A stretch of DNA of 64,000 bases from CALOCN01 sp942491735 (GTDB taxonomy: Bacteria > Eisenbacteria > RBG-16-71-46 > JABDJR01), in the NCBI GenBank assembly GCA_942491735.1, contig CALOCN010000014.1, positions 3,038,001 through 3,102,000 on the forward strand. Reading direction: 5' to 3'. Each line of letters opens with the position of its first letter. The stretch's first letter is position 1. Shown here piece by piece: positions 15,843 to 25,241 of this stretch. The notes beneath the pieces are model-generated. The model was not told the DNA's origin and did no database searches. It worked only from the letters and a program-made list of their open reading frames with translations. The position numbers and the translations under genes were made by a program.

Positions 15843-18205
15843 ACCGTCAGTTTCTGGGTCTGGATTCCGCCCGCCGCGGCGAGACGCACGAAGTAGAGGC
15901 CGGCCGAGGCACGGTTCCCAATGCGGGTCTTGCCGTCCCAGCTCACGCTATGGGCTCCCGCGGCGAGTTCCCCGTCCACCAGGTCCGCCACCACGCGTCC
16001 CCGGACATCGAATACCTGCAGGGTGGCCCGCCCGGCCTCGGGGAGCTCGAACCGAAGTGAGGTCGAGCTGCGCAACGGGTTGGGATTCGGGGCGTGCAGC
16101 CGTACCGGAAGGACCGGAATCGGACGCCCCGGGGCGCCGAGGATCGTGGTCTCCCCGTAGACATCGATGTCGTCGATGGCCGCCTCGACGATGGACCCGC
16201 CCCCCAGATCGCGGGCAACGAAGCGCAATCGGATCTGGTCGAAGCTGGTGGCGTACGTGGACAGATCGAAGGAGAGGACCTCCCAGAAGTTGCGGGTCTG
16301 GGTCAGGGTCTCCAGGTTGACCCAACCGGTGCCGCCATCCTCGGACAGATCGATGGAGAAGGTGTCGGACGAGGGGTTGGAGCCGGCATTGTTGCTGTAC
16401 CAGCGATGCAATCGCAAGGTCGGGTTGGTCACCCCGCTCAGGTCCATGACCGGGCTGATCAGGGTGGTCGCACCACCGTCCACGTCATCGGTGCCCAGCC
16501 CGGCACCGCTGGCCCCGGTCACGTAGCAGAGCACGCCGGGGGCCGCCGTGTGGTCGTCCTCCGGCTGGACGGTTCCGCCGTTGGTACCGACCGGATCGGC
16601 CAACTCCCAGATACCGGTGGTCGCGGCATCGCCCGCGGCGCCGATGGTCCAACCGGACGTGTTTTCCAGATCGTCGATCACCACGGACTCGATGAGGTAG
16701 AGGGTTTCCGTGGTGGTCTGGCCATCCACGACCACCACCGTGGCCTCGGCCGGTGCGTACCCGAACGGGGAGGTGGAGATCGTGTAGGGCCCCACCGGAA
16801 CCGCGGCCAGGGCAAAGAGGCCGCTACCGTCGGTGATGTCGCTTTGCGGTGTTCCCTCGAGGACGACCTCGATCCCGCTGACCGGGCTGAGCCCGGGGTA
16901 CAACAGCACCGAACCGTCGATGCTCCCGTTCGGCTCGGGCTGCAGGGCGATGTCGCCGTTGGCCGTGTTGTCCGCGGTGACCACCACCGAGATCGTGTCC
17001 GGGATGTACCCGTAGGCCGAGAAGGCCACCTGGTAGGAACCGGGCTGCTCGGTGAACCGGTAGCGCCCATCGGCCAGCGAAGCCACGCTCTCCGAGGTGC
17101 TGAGCACGGTACAGCTGGCCCCGGCAATGGGGTTGGTGGTGTTGGCGTCGGTAACAAAACCCTCGATCCAACCGTGATTGGCGCTGAAGTTGAGGATGTG
17201 GAGCCCGGTGTCGATGTCGCTCACGTAGATGTTGCCGGAAGGCTGGAACGGGTAGGCGCCCCAGGCCCCCTGGAACCCGCTCCCCGACCCCAGGTAGGTG
17301 TCGTAGTAGCCGGCGCGACCCGGGAAGTACGGATCCGAGAGATCCATGACCTCGATCCCGCTGCGATACCAGGAAATGTAGCCGAGATCCCCAAGGTAGT
17401 GCGCGTTGTGGACAATGACCGCCGGGTCGTCGGGATGGGGGTAGAAGGCGATCTCCACCGGACTGGCCAGATTGGTCACGTCGAAGACGCCGACCCCGCC
17501 GCCCGAGATCTCATCGGTGGTCAGACAATAGTCCCCGCTGTCGCTGAGCCAGGTGTTGTGGGTGAATAGACCCTGGGTGGGAATGGTGCCCAGCTCGGTG
17601 ATGGTGGGCAGGCTGGTCATGTCAAGGATGGAGAGATAGCCCTCGAAGATGGGCGCCGCGTAGACGATCCCGGCCCGGGCGTACATGTCGTGCACGTAGT
17701 AGCTGTTGAAGTTCCCGATCAGGGTGGGGCTGGCCGGCGTGGTCAGGTCCAGGACCATGATGCCGCCGTTGTCCGGACCGGCCACGTAGAGACGCGCCGC
17801 TGCCTCGTCCACGTACAGGTTGTGGGCGGCCGAGAAATAGGTGGTCAGATCCGTCACCTTCACCGGCACCAGCGGGTTGGTGAGATCCACGATGAGCATC
17901 CCGCCGCCGTCGTCGTTGGAGCAGTAGGCGTAGTTCTGATACGTCTTGATGTCGCGCCAGATGCTGTTGGTCCCGGGAAAGAAGGCGACCTCGACCGGCG
18001 CCGCCGGGTTGGTGGCATTGACCACGGAAAGACCTGTCATCGTTCCTACCAGGGCGAGTTCCACCCCGCCGGACTCGTAGCCCCAGACGTCGTTGAGGTC
18101 CTGGGCGTAGGGAAGGTTCCCGAGCTGGGTCATGTTCAGGGACTGACCGAGGGCGGGTAGCGAGAAGCAAAGCAGGGCTAGGACGGTGCAGGCAATGCGG
18201 AACAT
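15833..18205 (-). CDS. Large secreted LVIVD-repeat protein with FlgD-like C-terminal domain (790 aa)
   Basis: The signal peptide (residues 1 to about 20) is followed by LVIVD-type beta-propeller repeats (about 40-335), for example GMLIVDLTNPLVPVKVTDL, GIMVLDLTTPASPTLIGNF and YLSILDMTSLPTITELGTI. Two carboxypeptidase-regulatory-like beta-sandwich repeats follow (about 345-510; GWIEGFVTDANTTNPIAGAS and GSIDGSVLLYPGLSPVSGIE), then a jelly-roll-like extracellular domain (about 512-690). The C-terminal FlgD-like domain ends GLYFVRLAAAGGIQTQKLTVWR, the type that serves as a sorting/anchoring domain in type IX-like secretion. It should be exported or displayed on the cell surface. The substrate or partner is unknown. 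Confidence 0.8.
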   Translation of the reverse strand: MFRIACTVLALLCFSLPALGQSLNMTQLGNLPYAQDLNDVWGYESGGVELALVGTMTGLSVVNATNPAAPVEVAFFPGTNSIWRDIKTYQNYAYCSNDDGGGMLIVDLTNPLVPVKVTDLTTYFSAAHNLYVDEAAARLYVAGPDNGGIMVLDLTTPASPTLIGNFNSYYVHDMYARAGIVYAAPIFEGYLSILDMTSLPTITELGTIPTQGLFTHNTWLSDSGDYCLTTDEISGGGVGVFDVTNLASPVEIAFYPHPDDPAVIVHNAHYLGDLGYISWYRSGIEVMDLSDPYFPGRAGYYDTYLGSGSGFQGAWGAYPFQPSGNIYVSDIDTGLHILNFSANHGWIEGFVTDANTTNPIAGASCTVLSTSESVASLADGRYRFTEQPGSYQVAFSAYGYIPDTISVVVTADNTANGDIALQPEPNGSIDGSVLLYPGLSPVSGIEVVLEGTPQSDITDGSGLFALAAVPVGPYTISTSPFGYAPAEATVVVVDGQTTTETLYLIESVVIDDLENTSGWTIGAAGDAATTGIWELADPVGTNGGTVQPEDDHTAAPGVLCYVTGASGAGLGTDDVDGGATTLISPVMDLSGVTNPTLRLHRWYSNNAGSNPSSDTFSIDLSEDGGTGWVNLETLTQTRNFWEVLSFDLSTYATSFDQIRLRFVARDLGGGSIVEAAIDDIDVYGETTILGAPGRPIPVLPVRLHAPNPNPLRSSTSLRFELPEAGRATLQVFDVRGRVVADLVDGELAAGAHSVSWDGKTRIGNRASAGLYFVRLAAAGGIQTQKLTVWR

Positions 18206-18238
18206 GGTGCTCCCGAAGCTGGGGTCGTGGCGCGAAAA

Positions 18239-18263
18239 CCGGCGGGGGGACCTCCCCCGCCGG
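18239..18263 (-). terminator. Rho-independent terminator of the respiratory operon
   Basis: CCGGCGGGGG (18239-18248) and CCCCCGCCGG (18254-18263) form a perfect ten-pair stem with a five-base loop. On the minus strand it is followed by TTTT (18238-18235). It lies 65 bases after the stop of the porin gene at 18329, the last gene of the minus-strand respiratory operon. Confidence 0.85.
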
Positions 18264-18328
18264 ACCGTCCTATTTTACCTCAACCTGGAGCGATTGACCC
18301 GTTCTAGTCTATTGCGGGCTGAAACCCC

Positions 18329-19591
18329 CTACACCGAGGCCGAGAGCTGCAGATAGCCGAAGTGCGAGGTTGGGCTGGGCCCGGTCTCCTCGACGAAGGC
18401 TCCCGGGAAGAAGGTGGACCACCCGATCCCCACCCCAAGGCCCTGGGTCGCTTTCCAGCGGAAGAGCAGGTCCACTTCGTTCCCCAGGGTGGTGGGACCC
18501 TCCTCGACTCCGGCCCGGATCCAGGCGCCGGTGACACCCACCCAGCCTCCCTCGGAGGTCATGAGCCGCAGGTAGTGCCAGCTGAACTCGAGGGTGGTCT
18601 GGGGGGAAAAGCCCAGGATGGCGATCCCACGCAGGTCCATCATGTTGGACCAGCCGATCAGGTCCATGTAGCCGTAGTGCTTGTGGTTCGTGGGAAACAG
18701 GGTCTGGAGATTCTCCTGCTTGCCGTCTCCCAGGTTGTCGTTGCCCGACGCCGCGTCGAACTCGACCCCGACCCGCACCGTGAGGCCGTCCGCTCCCGTT
18801 TCTCCGTAGGTGACTTTCCCGGCAAATCCCCACGCGGTCAGGTCGTCGCCGTGCGTACGCCCGGTCTGGAAGACCGCCTCGGCGGAGTACTGGAACGCAT
18901 CCGCGGTTCCGCTCAACCTGGCCCCCACGGTGGCGAAATCGCTGGTACCGACACCGAGTTCCCCCCTCATGGGCCTCTGGTCGGACAGATAGAGGAAGTA
19001 GGCATCGATTCCCGGCCCGGCGCCGGTCTTGCGGCGCGATCCCCCATAGAGCCCCACGAAGTACTGGTTCTCGTCCTCGTTCAAGGTCTCACGGTTGTTC
19101 ACTCCGAACAGGTCCACGTAGGCGTCACCGGGCCCGTAGGAAAGCCGTACCCCGTCGAAGCTGCGCCCCTGGTCCACCCAGTCCAGCGCCCCGACAAGTC
19201 GCTCGTCCCCATACTTCATTTCGAAACGACCGAACTGCAGCCGGTCCCCTTCGCTGAGGATGTTCGAGATCCTGGCCTCGCCCAGCTTGAGGTCGGTACG
19301 ACCCAGGATCTCGGTGGTGGAACCTTCCCCCCACAGACGGATGTCCTGGAGTTGCACGATGATCCGGGTCTTGTCCCCGACCTTCGCGTTGATGCCGAGC
19401 CGGGCCCGGGAGCGGGTCAGGTTGAAGGTGTTCTCCCCGTCGGGCGCGCCCGGGGCATAGAAGTGATTGTAGTATTCGTGCCGCGCCCGAACCTGGGCGT
19501 CCAGTTCCACCCCGTCGGCAATCGGCACCGCGGCCTGGGTCATTCCCGCGGACCCGACAAGCAACACCATGACGGCGACCAAGCTTCGCAT
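18329..19591 (-). CDS. Outer-membrane porin, alginate-export/carbohydrate-porin-like (420 aa)
   Basis: A signal peptide (MRSLVAVMVLLVGSAGMTQA) precedes a long series of amphipathic beta strands: RARLGINAKVGDKTRIIVQLQDIRLWG, then FEMKYGDERLVGALDWVDQGRSFDGVRLSY, and a terminal aromatic-rich strand. This pattern is typical of the alginate-export (AlgE-like) porin family. As the last gene of the nitrate/nitrite operon it may supply nitrate or release products across the outer membrane, an inference from position. I chose the ATG at 19591 because a G-rich ribosome binding site and a proper signal peptide begin there. Confidence 0.8.
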   Translation of the reverse strand: MRSLVAVMVLLVGSAGMTQAAVPIADGVELDAQVRARHEYYNHFYAPGAPDGENTFNLTRSRARLGINAKVGDKTRIIVQLQDIRLWGEGSTTEILGRTDLKLGEARISNILSEGDRLQFGRFEMKYGDERLVGALDWVDQGRSFDGVRLSYGPGDAYVDLFGVNNRETLNEDENQYFVGLYGGSRRKTGAGPGIDAYFLYLSDQRPMRGELGVGTSDFATVGARLSGTADAFQYSAEAVFQTGRTHGDDLTAWGFAGKVTYGETGADGLTVRVGVEFDAASGNDNLGDGKQENLQTLFPTNHKHYGYMDLIGWSNMMDLRGIAILGFSPQTTLEFSWHYLRLMTSEGGWVGVTGAWIRAGVEEGPTTLGNEVDLLFRWKATQGLGVGIGWSTFFPGAFVEETGPSPTSHFGYLQLSASV

Positions 19592-19617
19592 GAATCCCCT
19601 CCCCCGATGCGGACCCC

Positions 19618-20214
19618 TCACCGGGCGAACGCCTGGTGGGTTTTCCTGGGTACGTGACACTGCTCACACCGGGCACGCTCCGGGTGTGACGTTCTGATTT
19701 CCTCGCGTGCGGCCGGGCCAGTGTGACAGGCCTGGCAGTTCTCGCGCATCTGAAGCGAGTGCGGGATGACCGGCGGGGCTCCCGGATACAGCCGACTCCC
19801 CCTGCGCAGATCCTGGGCCAGCCCCACGAAACGGTTGGCAACGAACACCGCGTCCTCGGTCCGGAAAACGTGACACTGCCGACAACGGCTCATGGCGCTC
19901 ATCCCCTCGGTCAGCTCGTGCGGTGTCGCGGGGGCGAAACCGAGACCGGGCACCGAGACCCCCGTGGCGTTGTGGCACTGGATGCACTCCATGCCGGGGT
20001 CCTCATGGGGGATGACCGGTGGGGCCCCGTCGTAGAGGCGTCGCTCGGCCCGGCCGGTGGCCGACGTCTTGGTGGCCTCCTCCACCCCGGGCACCGCGAC
20101 CGTCTCCGGAACGGACTGCTCCCGGGAGCACCCGACGAGACCGATGAGGATGGCCAGGAGGACCCCGGCCGCGAGCCGGTTCAGACCCCGACCCGCTCGA
20201 TACGCACCGCACAT
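19618..20214 (-). CDS. napB: Tetraheme c-type cytochrome, duplicated NapB-like electron donor (198 aa)
   Basis: A lipoprotein signal (lipobox LVGC, Cys29) is followed by two successive NapB-like halves. Each half begins with RLYxGAPPVIPH and has two CxxCH heme sites: CIQCH and CRQCHV in the first, CQACH and CEQCHVP in the second. Canonical NapB is diheme, with one APP-IPH segment. The order here suggests an internal duplication yielding four hemes. It would pass electrons to NapA in the periplasm. It overlaps the end of napA by 34 bases if the ATG at 20214 is used; a later non-ATG start is possible. Confidence 0.8.
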   Translation of the reverse strand: MCGAYRAGRGLNRLAAGVLLAILIGLVGCSREQSVPETVAVPGVEEATKTSATGRAERRLYDGAPPVIPHEDPGMECIQCHNATGVSVPGLGFAPATPHELTEGMSAMSRCRQCHVFRTEDAVFVANRFVGLAQDLRRGSRLYPGAPPVIPHSLQMRENCQACHTGPAAREEIRTSHPERARCEQCHVPRKTHQAFAR

Positions 20215-22538
20215 TTCTTGTAGTCCGGTTCCTTGCTGATGTTGTCCATGGCATCGAGGGTCAGACGATTGATGAGCAGTCCCTCGTCGAAGAAGGGAAC
20301 AAAGATGGAACCCCGCGGCGGTTTGCCACGGCCGTCCACCACTACGTCCAGTTCCAGACTCCCGCGCCGGCTGGTCAGGCGAACCCGGTCGCCGGTCTTG
20401 ATACCCAGCTCGATGGCATCCGCCCGATTGACCTCGACATACGATCGCGGCACGGCCTGGTGCAATTGGGGAATGCGCCGGGTCATGGACCCGGTGTGCC
20501 AGTGCTCCAGCACCCGCCCGGTGCAGAGCCAGAACGGGAACTCCCCGTCCGGAACCTCGGCCGGCGGATGATAGGGCCGCGCCCAGAACGCGGCCCGCTC
20601 CCCGTACTTCTTGGCCTTGTAGAAGTGGACCCCCTTGGCCTTCTTCACATAGGGATCGAATCCCGCCGCATAGCGGTACCCGGTCTCCTTGCCGTCCACC
20701 ACCGGCCAGGTCAGACCGCGGGTCCCGCGCAGCTGGTCGAAGCTGGCCAGGTCCTTGCCGGTGCCCAGGGTGAAGCTCCGATACTCCTCGTAACAGGGCT
20801 TGTGCCAGTCATCCTCGGGCCAGGGAAAGAGGTTTTCGTAGCCCATCCGCTTGGCCACCTCGAGCATCTGCCAGGCATCCTCCCGGGCCTCTCCCGGGGG
20901 TTGTACGAGCTGGTCCCACTGCTGGGTCCGGCGCTCGGTGTTCCCGAACACCCCGTCCGCCTCCACCCAGGCCGCGGCCGGAAGCACCAGATCCGCGATG
21001 TCCGTGGTGGGGGTGGGATAGATGTCGCTGACCACGATGAACCGGCCATCCCCCGGCTTGCGGGCATACCGGGCCAGGTTGGGCAGGGTGACCCAGGGAT
21101 TCGTGGTGCTGATCCACATCGTCTTCACGTCACCCCGGGCCAATGCCCGGAACATGTCCACCGTGTGGTAACCCGGTTTGGGGTTGATGGTGCCCTCGGG
21201 GAGTCCCCAGATACGTTCCGCCTTGGCCCGGTGCTCCGGGTCCATTACCACCATGTCCGAAGGGAGCCGGTGACAGAGTGTCCCCACCTCGCGCACCGTG
21301 CCGCAGGCCGACGGTTGCCCGGTCAGGCTGAGCGGATTGGCCCCCGGGCGACCGATCTTTCCCGTCACCAGGTGGAGATCGGTGATGAGGTTGTTCATCC
21401 AGGTGCCGCGCACGTGCTGGTTGACCCCCATGCACCACAGGCTCACCGTGCCGCGTCCCGGCGCGCCGTAGAGATCGGCCAGGGCGTGGATCTGTGCGGT
21501 CGGCACCCCGGTCAGCTCGCTCACCCGCTCCGGCGTGTACTCGGAGAGGAAATCCCGCGCATCGTCCAGGGTGATCTCGAAGGCCGTGTCCTTGAAGGTG
21601 TACCGGTCGGCGTCCTCCCCGAACGCCCCATAGCCGATCGTATCGAGGTCCTCGATCCCCCGGCGAAAGACGAGGTTCTCCGCGATGAACGCGTGGTCGA
21701 TTCGGTCGTTGGCCAGCAGGAGGTGCAGGATCCCGTTGGCCAGGGCCAGGTCGGTGCCGGGACGGAACTCGACGTAGAGATCGGCGTAGTCCGAGGTCGG
21801 GGTGCGCCGGGTCGCGATGTCCACGATCCGCACTCCGGGATCGGTACGCTTGTGCTCGAGGATCCGGCTGAACAGCACCGGATGCATCTCGGCCATGTTG
21901 TTGCCCCACATGACAAAATCGTCACCGGCCTCGAAGTCCTCGTAGCAACCCATGGGTTCATCGCTGCCGAACTGGGTCATGAACCCGGTCACCGCGCTGC
22001 CCATGCAGAGCCGGGCGTTCGCTTCCAGGTTGTTGGAGCGCATGCCTCCCTTGACCCATTTGAGGGCGACGTACCCGTCGTAGACCGTCCACTGGCCGGA
22101 ACCATAGACCGCCACCGATTCCGGGCCGTGCTCCCGCAGGGATTCGGTGTACTTCTCGGCGATCAGGTCCAGGGCCTCGTCCCAGCTGATCCGGGTCAGG
22201 TCGCCCCCCGGGCTGCGACGCATGGGGTACAGAAGACGATCCTCCCCGGTAAGGAAGGCCGGGAGGTGGTATCCCTTCACGCACAGCAGCCCGCGATTGA
22301 CCGGACTCGCCTCGTCGCCGCGCACCGCCACCGCCTTGCCGTTGGACACTCCGACCTCGACCCCGCACCCGGTACCGCAGAACCGGCAGGGCGCCTTCCC
22401 CCAGGTCACTTCGGCGTCGGTATCGGTCTCCGCGTAGGCATCGGCCAGGAAAGCCCGACGTGCTTCGTCTCTCCGGGAGTAGGCGACCACACCGGCCGCG
22501 GTACCACCCAGAGCTTTCAGGAATGATCGTCGTCGCAT
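20181..22538 (-). CDS. napA: Periplasmic nitrate reductase catalytic subunit
   Basis: Reduces nitrate to nitrite at a Mo-bis-molybdopterin-guanine-dinucleotide site. A Tat signal (RRRSFLKALG at the start) implies folded export. The [4Fe-4S] motif CRFCGTGC...NRGLLCVKGY lies at about residues 52-90, and the Mo-ligand cysteine is in NARLCMGSAVTG. SDIYPTPTTDIADLVLPAAAW and the C-terminal DRVRLTSRRGSLELDVVV region belong to the molybdopterin-binding domain. The 785-residue length is close to NapA. No napD chaperone or napC is in the window; upstream cytochrome b/Rieske genes may replace NapC for electron supply. Confidence 0.92.
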   Translation of the reverse strand: MRRRSFLKALGGTAAGVVAYSRRDEARRAFLADAYAETDTDAEVTWGKAPCRFCGTGCGVEVGVSNGKAVAVRGDEASPVNRGLLCVKGYHLPAFLTGEDRLLYPMRRSPGGDLTRISWDEALDLIAEKYTESLREHGPESVAVYGSGQWTVYDGYVALKWVKGGMRSNNLEANARLCMGSAVTGFMTQFGSDEPMGCYEDFEAGDDFVMWGNNMAEMHPVLFSRILEHKRTDPGVRIVDIATRRTPTSDYADLYVEFRPGTDLALANGILHLLLANDRIDHAFIAENLVFRRGIEDLDTIGYGAFGEDADRYTFKDTAFEITLDDARDFLSEYTPERVSELTGVPTAQIHALADLYGAPGRGTVSLWCMGVNQHVRGTWMNNLITDLHLVTGKIGRPGANPLSLTGQPSACGTVREVGTLCHRLPSDMVVMDPEHRAKAERIWGLPEGTINPKPGYHTVDMFRALARGDVKTMWISTTNPWVTLPNLARYARKPGDGRFIVVSDIYPTPTTDIADLVLPAAAWVEADGVFGNTERRTQQWDQLVQPPGEAREDAWQMLEVAKRMGYENLFPWPEDDWHKPCYEEYRSFTLGTGKDLASFDQLRGTRGLTWPVVDGKETGYRYAAGFDPYVKKAKGVHFYKAKKYGERAAFWARPYHPPAEVPDGEFPFWLCTGRVLEHWHTGSMTRRIPQLHQAVPRSYVEVNRADAIELGIKTGDRVRLTSRRGSLELDVVVDGRGKPPRGSIFVPFFDEGLLINRLTLDAMDNISKEPDYKKCAVRIERVGV

Positions 22539-22565
22539 GACTGCTCCTTCGCCCCGCGGGGGCCG

Positions 22566-24173
22566 CTACTCTTCCCCGCCCACATGCCGCTTCCAGTCCC
22601 CGTTCTCGGCCCACTTGTGCTCCGGCCGGCTCAGGATCTCGACCAGGACCGATTCCACGGCCAGGGCGCTGGATCCCCGCCCCTCCTGGACCGCGCGCTC
22701 CACCAGCTCGAAGGCCTGGGGAACGAGTTCCATGTAGAAGCGCTCGGCGACCTCGTACATGCCGTGCCAGTGGGTGTAGTCCGGCGCCATCATGGCCGCC
22801 CCGTGACGCGCCCGGCGCCCCTCGTGATGCCACAGGTAGAACCAGGTCCACTCGATCTCCTCGTCGAACTGGGTCGGGGTGAGCATGCCGTTGTCGCGCA
22901 GGGCCTGGACAATGGCCTGGCCCGGCTTGCCGAACTTCTCGTTGTAGAGCACGACCAGGTTGTCGTACTGGGTGTAGAACGAGTTCACGTAGTCCGGGGT
23001 GTGGCAGTGGGAACACACGTCCTTCATGCGGGTGCGTTTGTCTTCCCAGGTGTCGACGACCAGCTGCCGCCGTTTCATGGGATCGGTTTCCTTGACCACA
23101 TGGCCGTTGATGTCGGTGTCCATGACCAGGCTGATTGGAGGACGATTGGTCCAGGAAATCCGAAGCCCGGGATCATGACTCACCTTGCCGCCGTTGCGCG
23201 TATGCCCCGACATGTGGCAGGTGGCGCAGGTCGGGGCCTGGGAGTAGTCCTTGCCGAGGACCCAGTCCTTGGCGTCCAGCTGCATGTCGTCCTTGAGATC
23301 GCGGTAGGCGATGCCGTGTTTGGATTCCTCGTAGATTTCCTTCTGGGGATGGTCCGGTCCGAGGTGGCACTTGCCGCAGTTCTCCGGTTGCCGTGCACGA
23401 CGGGGGGAGAAGTCGTGCCGACTGTGACAGGCGGTGCAGGAACCCAGCGAACCGTCGAGGTTGAGGCGTCCGATTCCGGTGTTGGGCCATGTTCCCGGAT
23501 GGAACAGGGGTCGCCCCTCGGCATCCTTGAGGATCCTCCCCACCGCATCGAGGTTGGTGGGCCGGCCGTCCGCGTCCGGTTGCAGATCATCCCGGGTGAT
23601 CATCCCGCCGTCCGTGGACTGCAGCGCCACCTTGCTCCCATGACACTGCTGACAGCCGCTGAACGCACTGGCGAACCCGTTGACCGTGTCGATGGCCCGC
23701 CCCGGGGTGGGCGAGTGCGGGTTGAAGTTCTGCCTGGCCCCCTCCACGGTTTCGGCGAGGAAGTTGTCGAGCGAGGCGAGAATGTTGCCGGCCCGGGCGT
23801 GATGGCTTCCCTGGAACTCCTCGGCCTCGGTCCCGTGACACCGGGAACAGTCCCGGGGGGTCACCACGGTGGCAATGGTGTGGCCGTAGTGGGGGAAGGC
23901 GTCCGCGTCGGCATCGTCCGCCTGATGACAGTCGACGCACCCCACGCCGCGCACCGCGTGGGTGCTCCCCTTCCACTGTTCCACAATTCCCGCGTTGGTC
24001 TGGCCGTGGCAGTCAACGCAGTCCGCGGAGGCCGCCGGTACCGCGATATGGGCATCGCCGAGACCGGCCTCCTCCCGCTTGCGCGTGACCTCCATCCACT
24101 GGACGAACACGAGGGAGACCAGGAACAGGATCGCCACGAAGGCGATCACGAATTGCTTGGTCCGCAAAGTCAT
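22566..24173 (-). CDS. Octaheme HAO-like cytochrome c, membrane-anchored (535 aa)
   Basis: One N-terminal hydrophobic anchor (TKQFVIAFVAILFLVSLVFV) is followed by eight CxxCH heme sites in order: CVDCH, CVDCH, CSRCH, CQQCH, CTACH, CGKCH, CATCH, CSHCH. A C-terminal helical stretch includes YVNSFYTQYDNLVVLYNEKFGKPGQ. This is the layout of hydroxylamine oxidoreductase-family octaheme proteins. In an operon with napA, a reductive role (nitrite or hydroxylamine to ammonium, as proposed for HAO homologues in Campylobacterota) is more likely than oxidation. I cannot confirm the presence or absence of the heme-crosslinking tyrosine by eye. The start at 24173 has a G-rich ribosome binding site and gives the anchor at the very N-terminus. 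Confidence 0.85.
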   Translation of the reverse strand: MTLRTKQFVIAFVAILFLVSLVFVQWMEVTRKREEAGLGDAHIAVPAASADCVDCHGQTNAGIVEQWKGSTHAVRGVGCVDCHQADDADADAFPHYGHTIATVVTPRDCSRCHGTEAEEFQGSHHARAGNILASLDNFLAETVEGARQNFNPHSPTPGRAIDTVNGFASAFSGCQQCHGSKVALQSTDGGMITRDDLQPDADGRPTNLDAVGRILKDAEGRPLFHPGTWPNTGIGRLNLDGSLGSCTACHSRHDFSPRRARQPENCGKCHLGPDHPQKEIYEESKHGIAYRDLKDDMQLDAKDWVLGKDYSQAPTCATCHMSGHTRNGGKVSHDPGLRISWTNRPPISLVMDTDINGHVVKETDPMKRRQLVVDTWEDKRTRMKDVCSHCHTPDYVNSFYTQYDNLVVLYNEKFGKPGQAIVQALRDNGMLTPTQFDEEIEWTWFYLWHHEGRRARHGAAMMAPDYTHWHGMYEVAERFYMELVPQAFELVERAVQEGRGSSALAVESVLVEILSRPEHKWAENGDWKRHVGGEE

Positions 24174-24196
24174 ACCGACCCCCTTGAGACGCGGCC

Positions 24197-25240
24197 CTAG
24201 TGGGCGACCGCCGCCTCCCACACGGTGAGGCCCACGATGGCGAAGACGGCCGCGATCCCGATCCAGACGCTGGCTTCGTTGAACCGGGTGTGTTTGCGGA
24301 TCCAGGCATCGATGAACGGCCACACGAACATGGTGAACACGATGAAACCCATACTGAGCACGGCCACGCCGGCCGGAAAGAGCTTGAGCCAACGGAAGGT
24401 GACGTAGAAGAACCACTCCGGCTTGATGATCTCGGGAGTGGTCTGCGGATCCGCCTTCGGCCCCATCTCCGGCGGATGGACCGTGGCGAGAACGGTAAGA
24501 ATGACCATGAGAACGAGCCCGATCAGAAGCTCGGTCAGCAGGTGATCCGGGAAGAAGTTGAAGTAGCGTTTTTCCTCGGGCTCATCGGGGTCGCGGAACT
24601 CGGTGACCCCCTGGACCCGGATGATGGCGATGTGGATCCCGATGAGGAGCACCATGACCACCGGGAGCACCGCGGCATGGAGAATGAAGAACCGGGAAAG
24701 GGTACGATCGTTGTAGCTGTCCCCGCCCAGGACCAGCTTCTTCATGAACCCGCCCAGGACGGGGACGTTGTCCATGATGTTCGCCCCCACCGTGGCGCCC
24801 CAGTAGCTCAGTTGTTCGTAGACCAGGCTGTACCCCGTGAACCCCACCATGAGGGTGCAGACGAGGAGCGCCATTCCCACCATCCAGTTGATCTCGCGCG
24901 GCTTGCGATAGGCGCCGGTGAAGTAGACCCGCATCTGGTGCAGGATCACCGCCGCGATCATGAAGGTCGCGGCCCACTTGTGGAGTCCGCGCAGGTACCA
25001 GCCGAATGCCGCGTCGTCGGTGATGTAGCGGACCGACTCGTAGGCGCTGGCCGGATCCGGCTTGTAGTAGGTCGCGAGCAGGATGCCGGTGACGATCTGC
25101 ACCATGAACAGATAGGCCGGGGTCCCCCCGATCGCGAACCACCACCGCTTGAGGTGATTCGGTACCGGTTCGTTGGTGAGGTCACGAAGGGCCTCGCCCG
25201 AAACCGGAAGCCTCTCCTGCACCCACCCGATCAGCTTCAC
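24197..25240 (-). CDS. Cytochrome b of a Rieske/cytochrome b quinol-oxidising complex (347 aa)
   Basis: About eight membrane helices. The heme-b ligands are two histidine pairs: LHKWAATFMIAAVILHQ (His-x13-His) and LHAAVLPVVMVLLIGIHIA. The quinol-oxidation (Qo) site motif reads PEWFF where most cytochromes b have PEWY. It fuses the b6-like four-helix part and a subunit-IV-like part in one chain. It starts at GTG (25240), seven bases after a GAGGAGGG ribosome binding site, and is packed against the Rieske gene end. No cytochrome c1 gene is present; the octaheme protein encoded next is the natural electron acceptor (inference). Confidence 0.9.
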   Translation of the reverse strand: MKLIGWVQERLPVSGEALRDLTNEPVPNHLKRWWFAIGGTPAYLFMVQIVTGILLATYYKPDPASAYESVRYITDDAAFGWYLRGLHKWAATFMIAAVILHQMRVYFTGAYRKPREINWMVGMALLVCTLMVGFTGYSLVYEQLSYWGATVGANIMDNVPVLGGFMKKLVLGGDSYNDRTLSRFFILHAAVLPVVMVLLIGIHIAIIRVQGVTEFRDPDEPEEKRYFNFFPDHLLTELLIGLVLMVILTVLATVHPPEMGPKADPQTTPEIIKPEWFFYVTFRWLKLFPAGVAVLSMGFIVFTMFVWPFIDAWIRKHTRFNEASVWIGIAAVFAIVGLTVWEAAVAH

Positions 25241-25241
25241 C

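Noticed and set aside
20460..22526. Open frame of 688 codons on the plus strand
   Set aside because: Antisense of napA, which is certain from its Fe-S and molybdopterin motifs.
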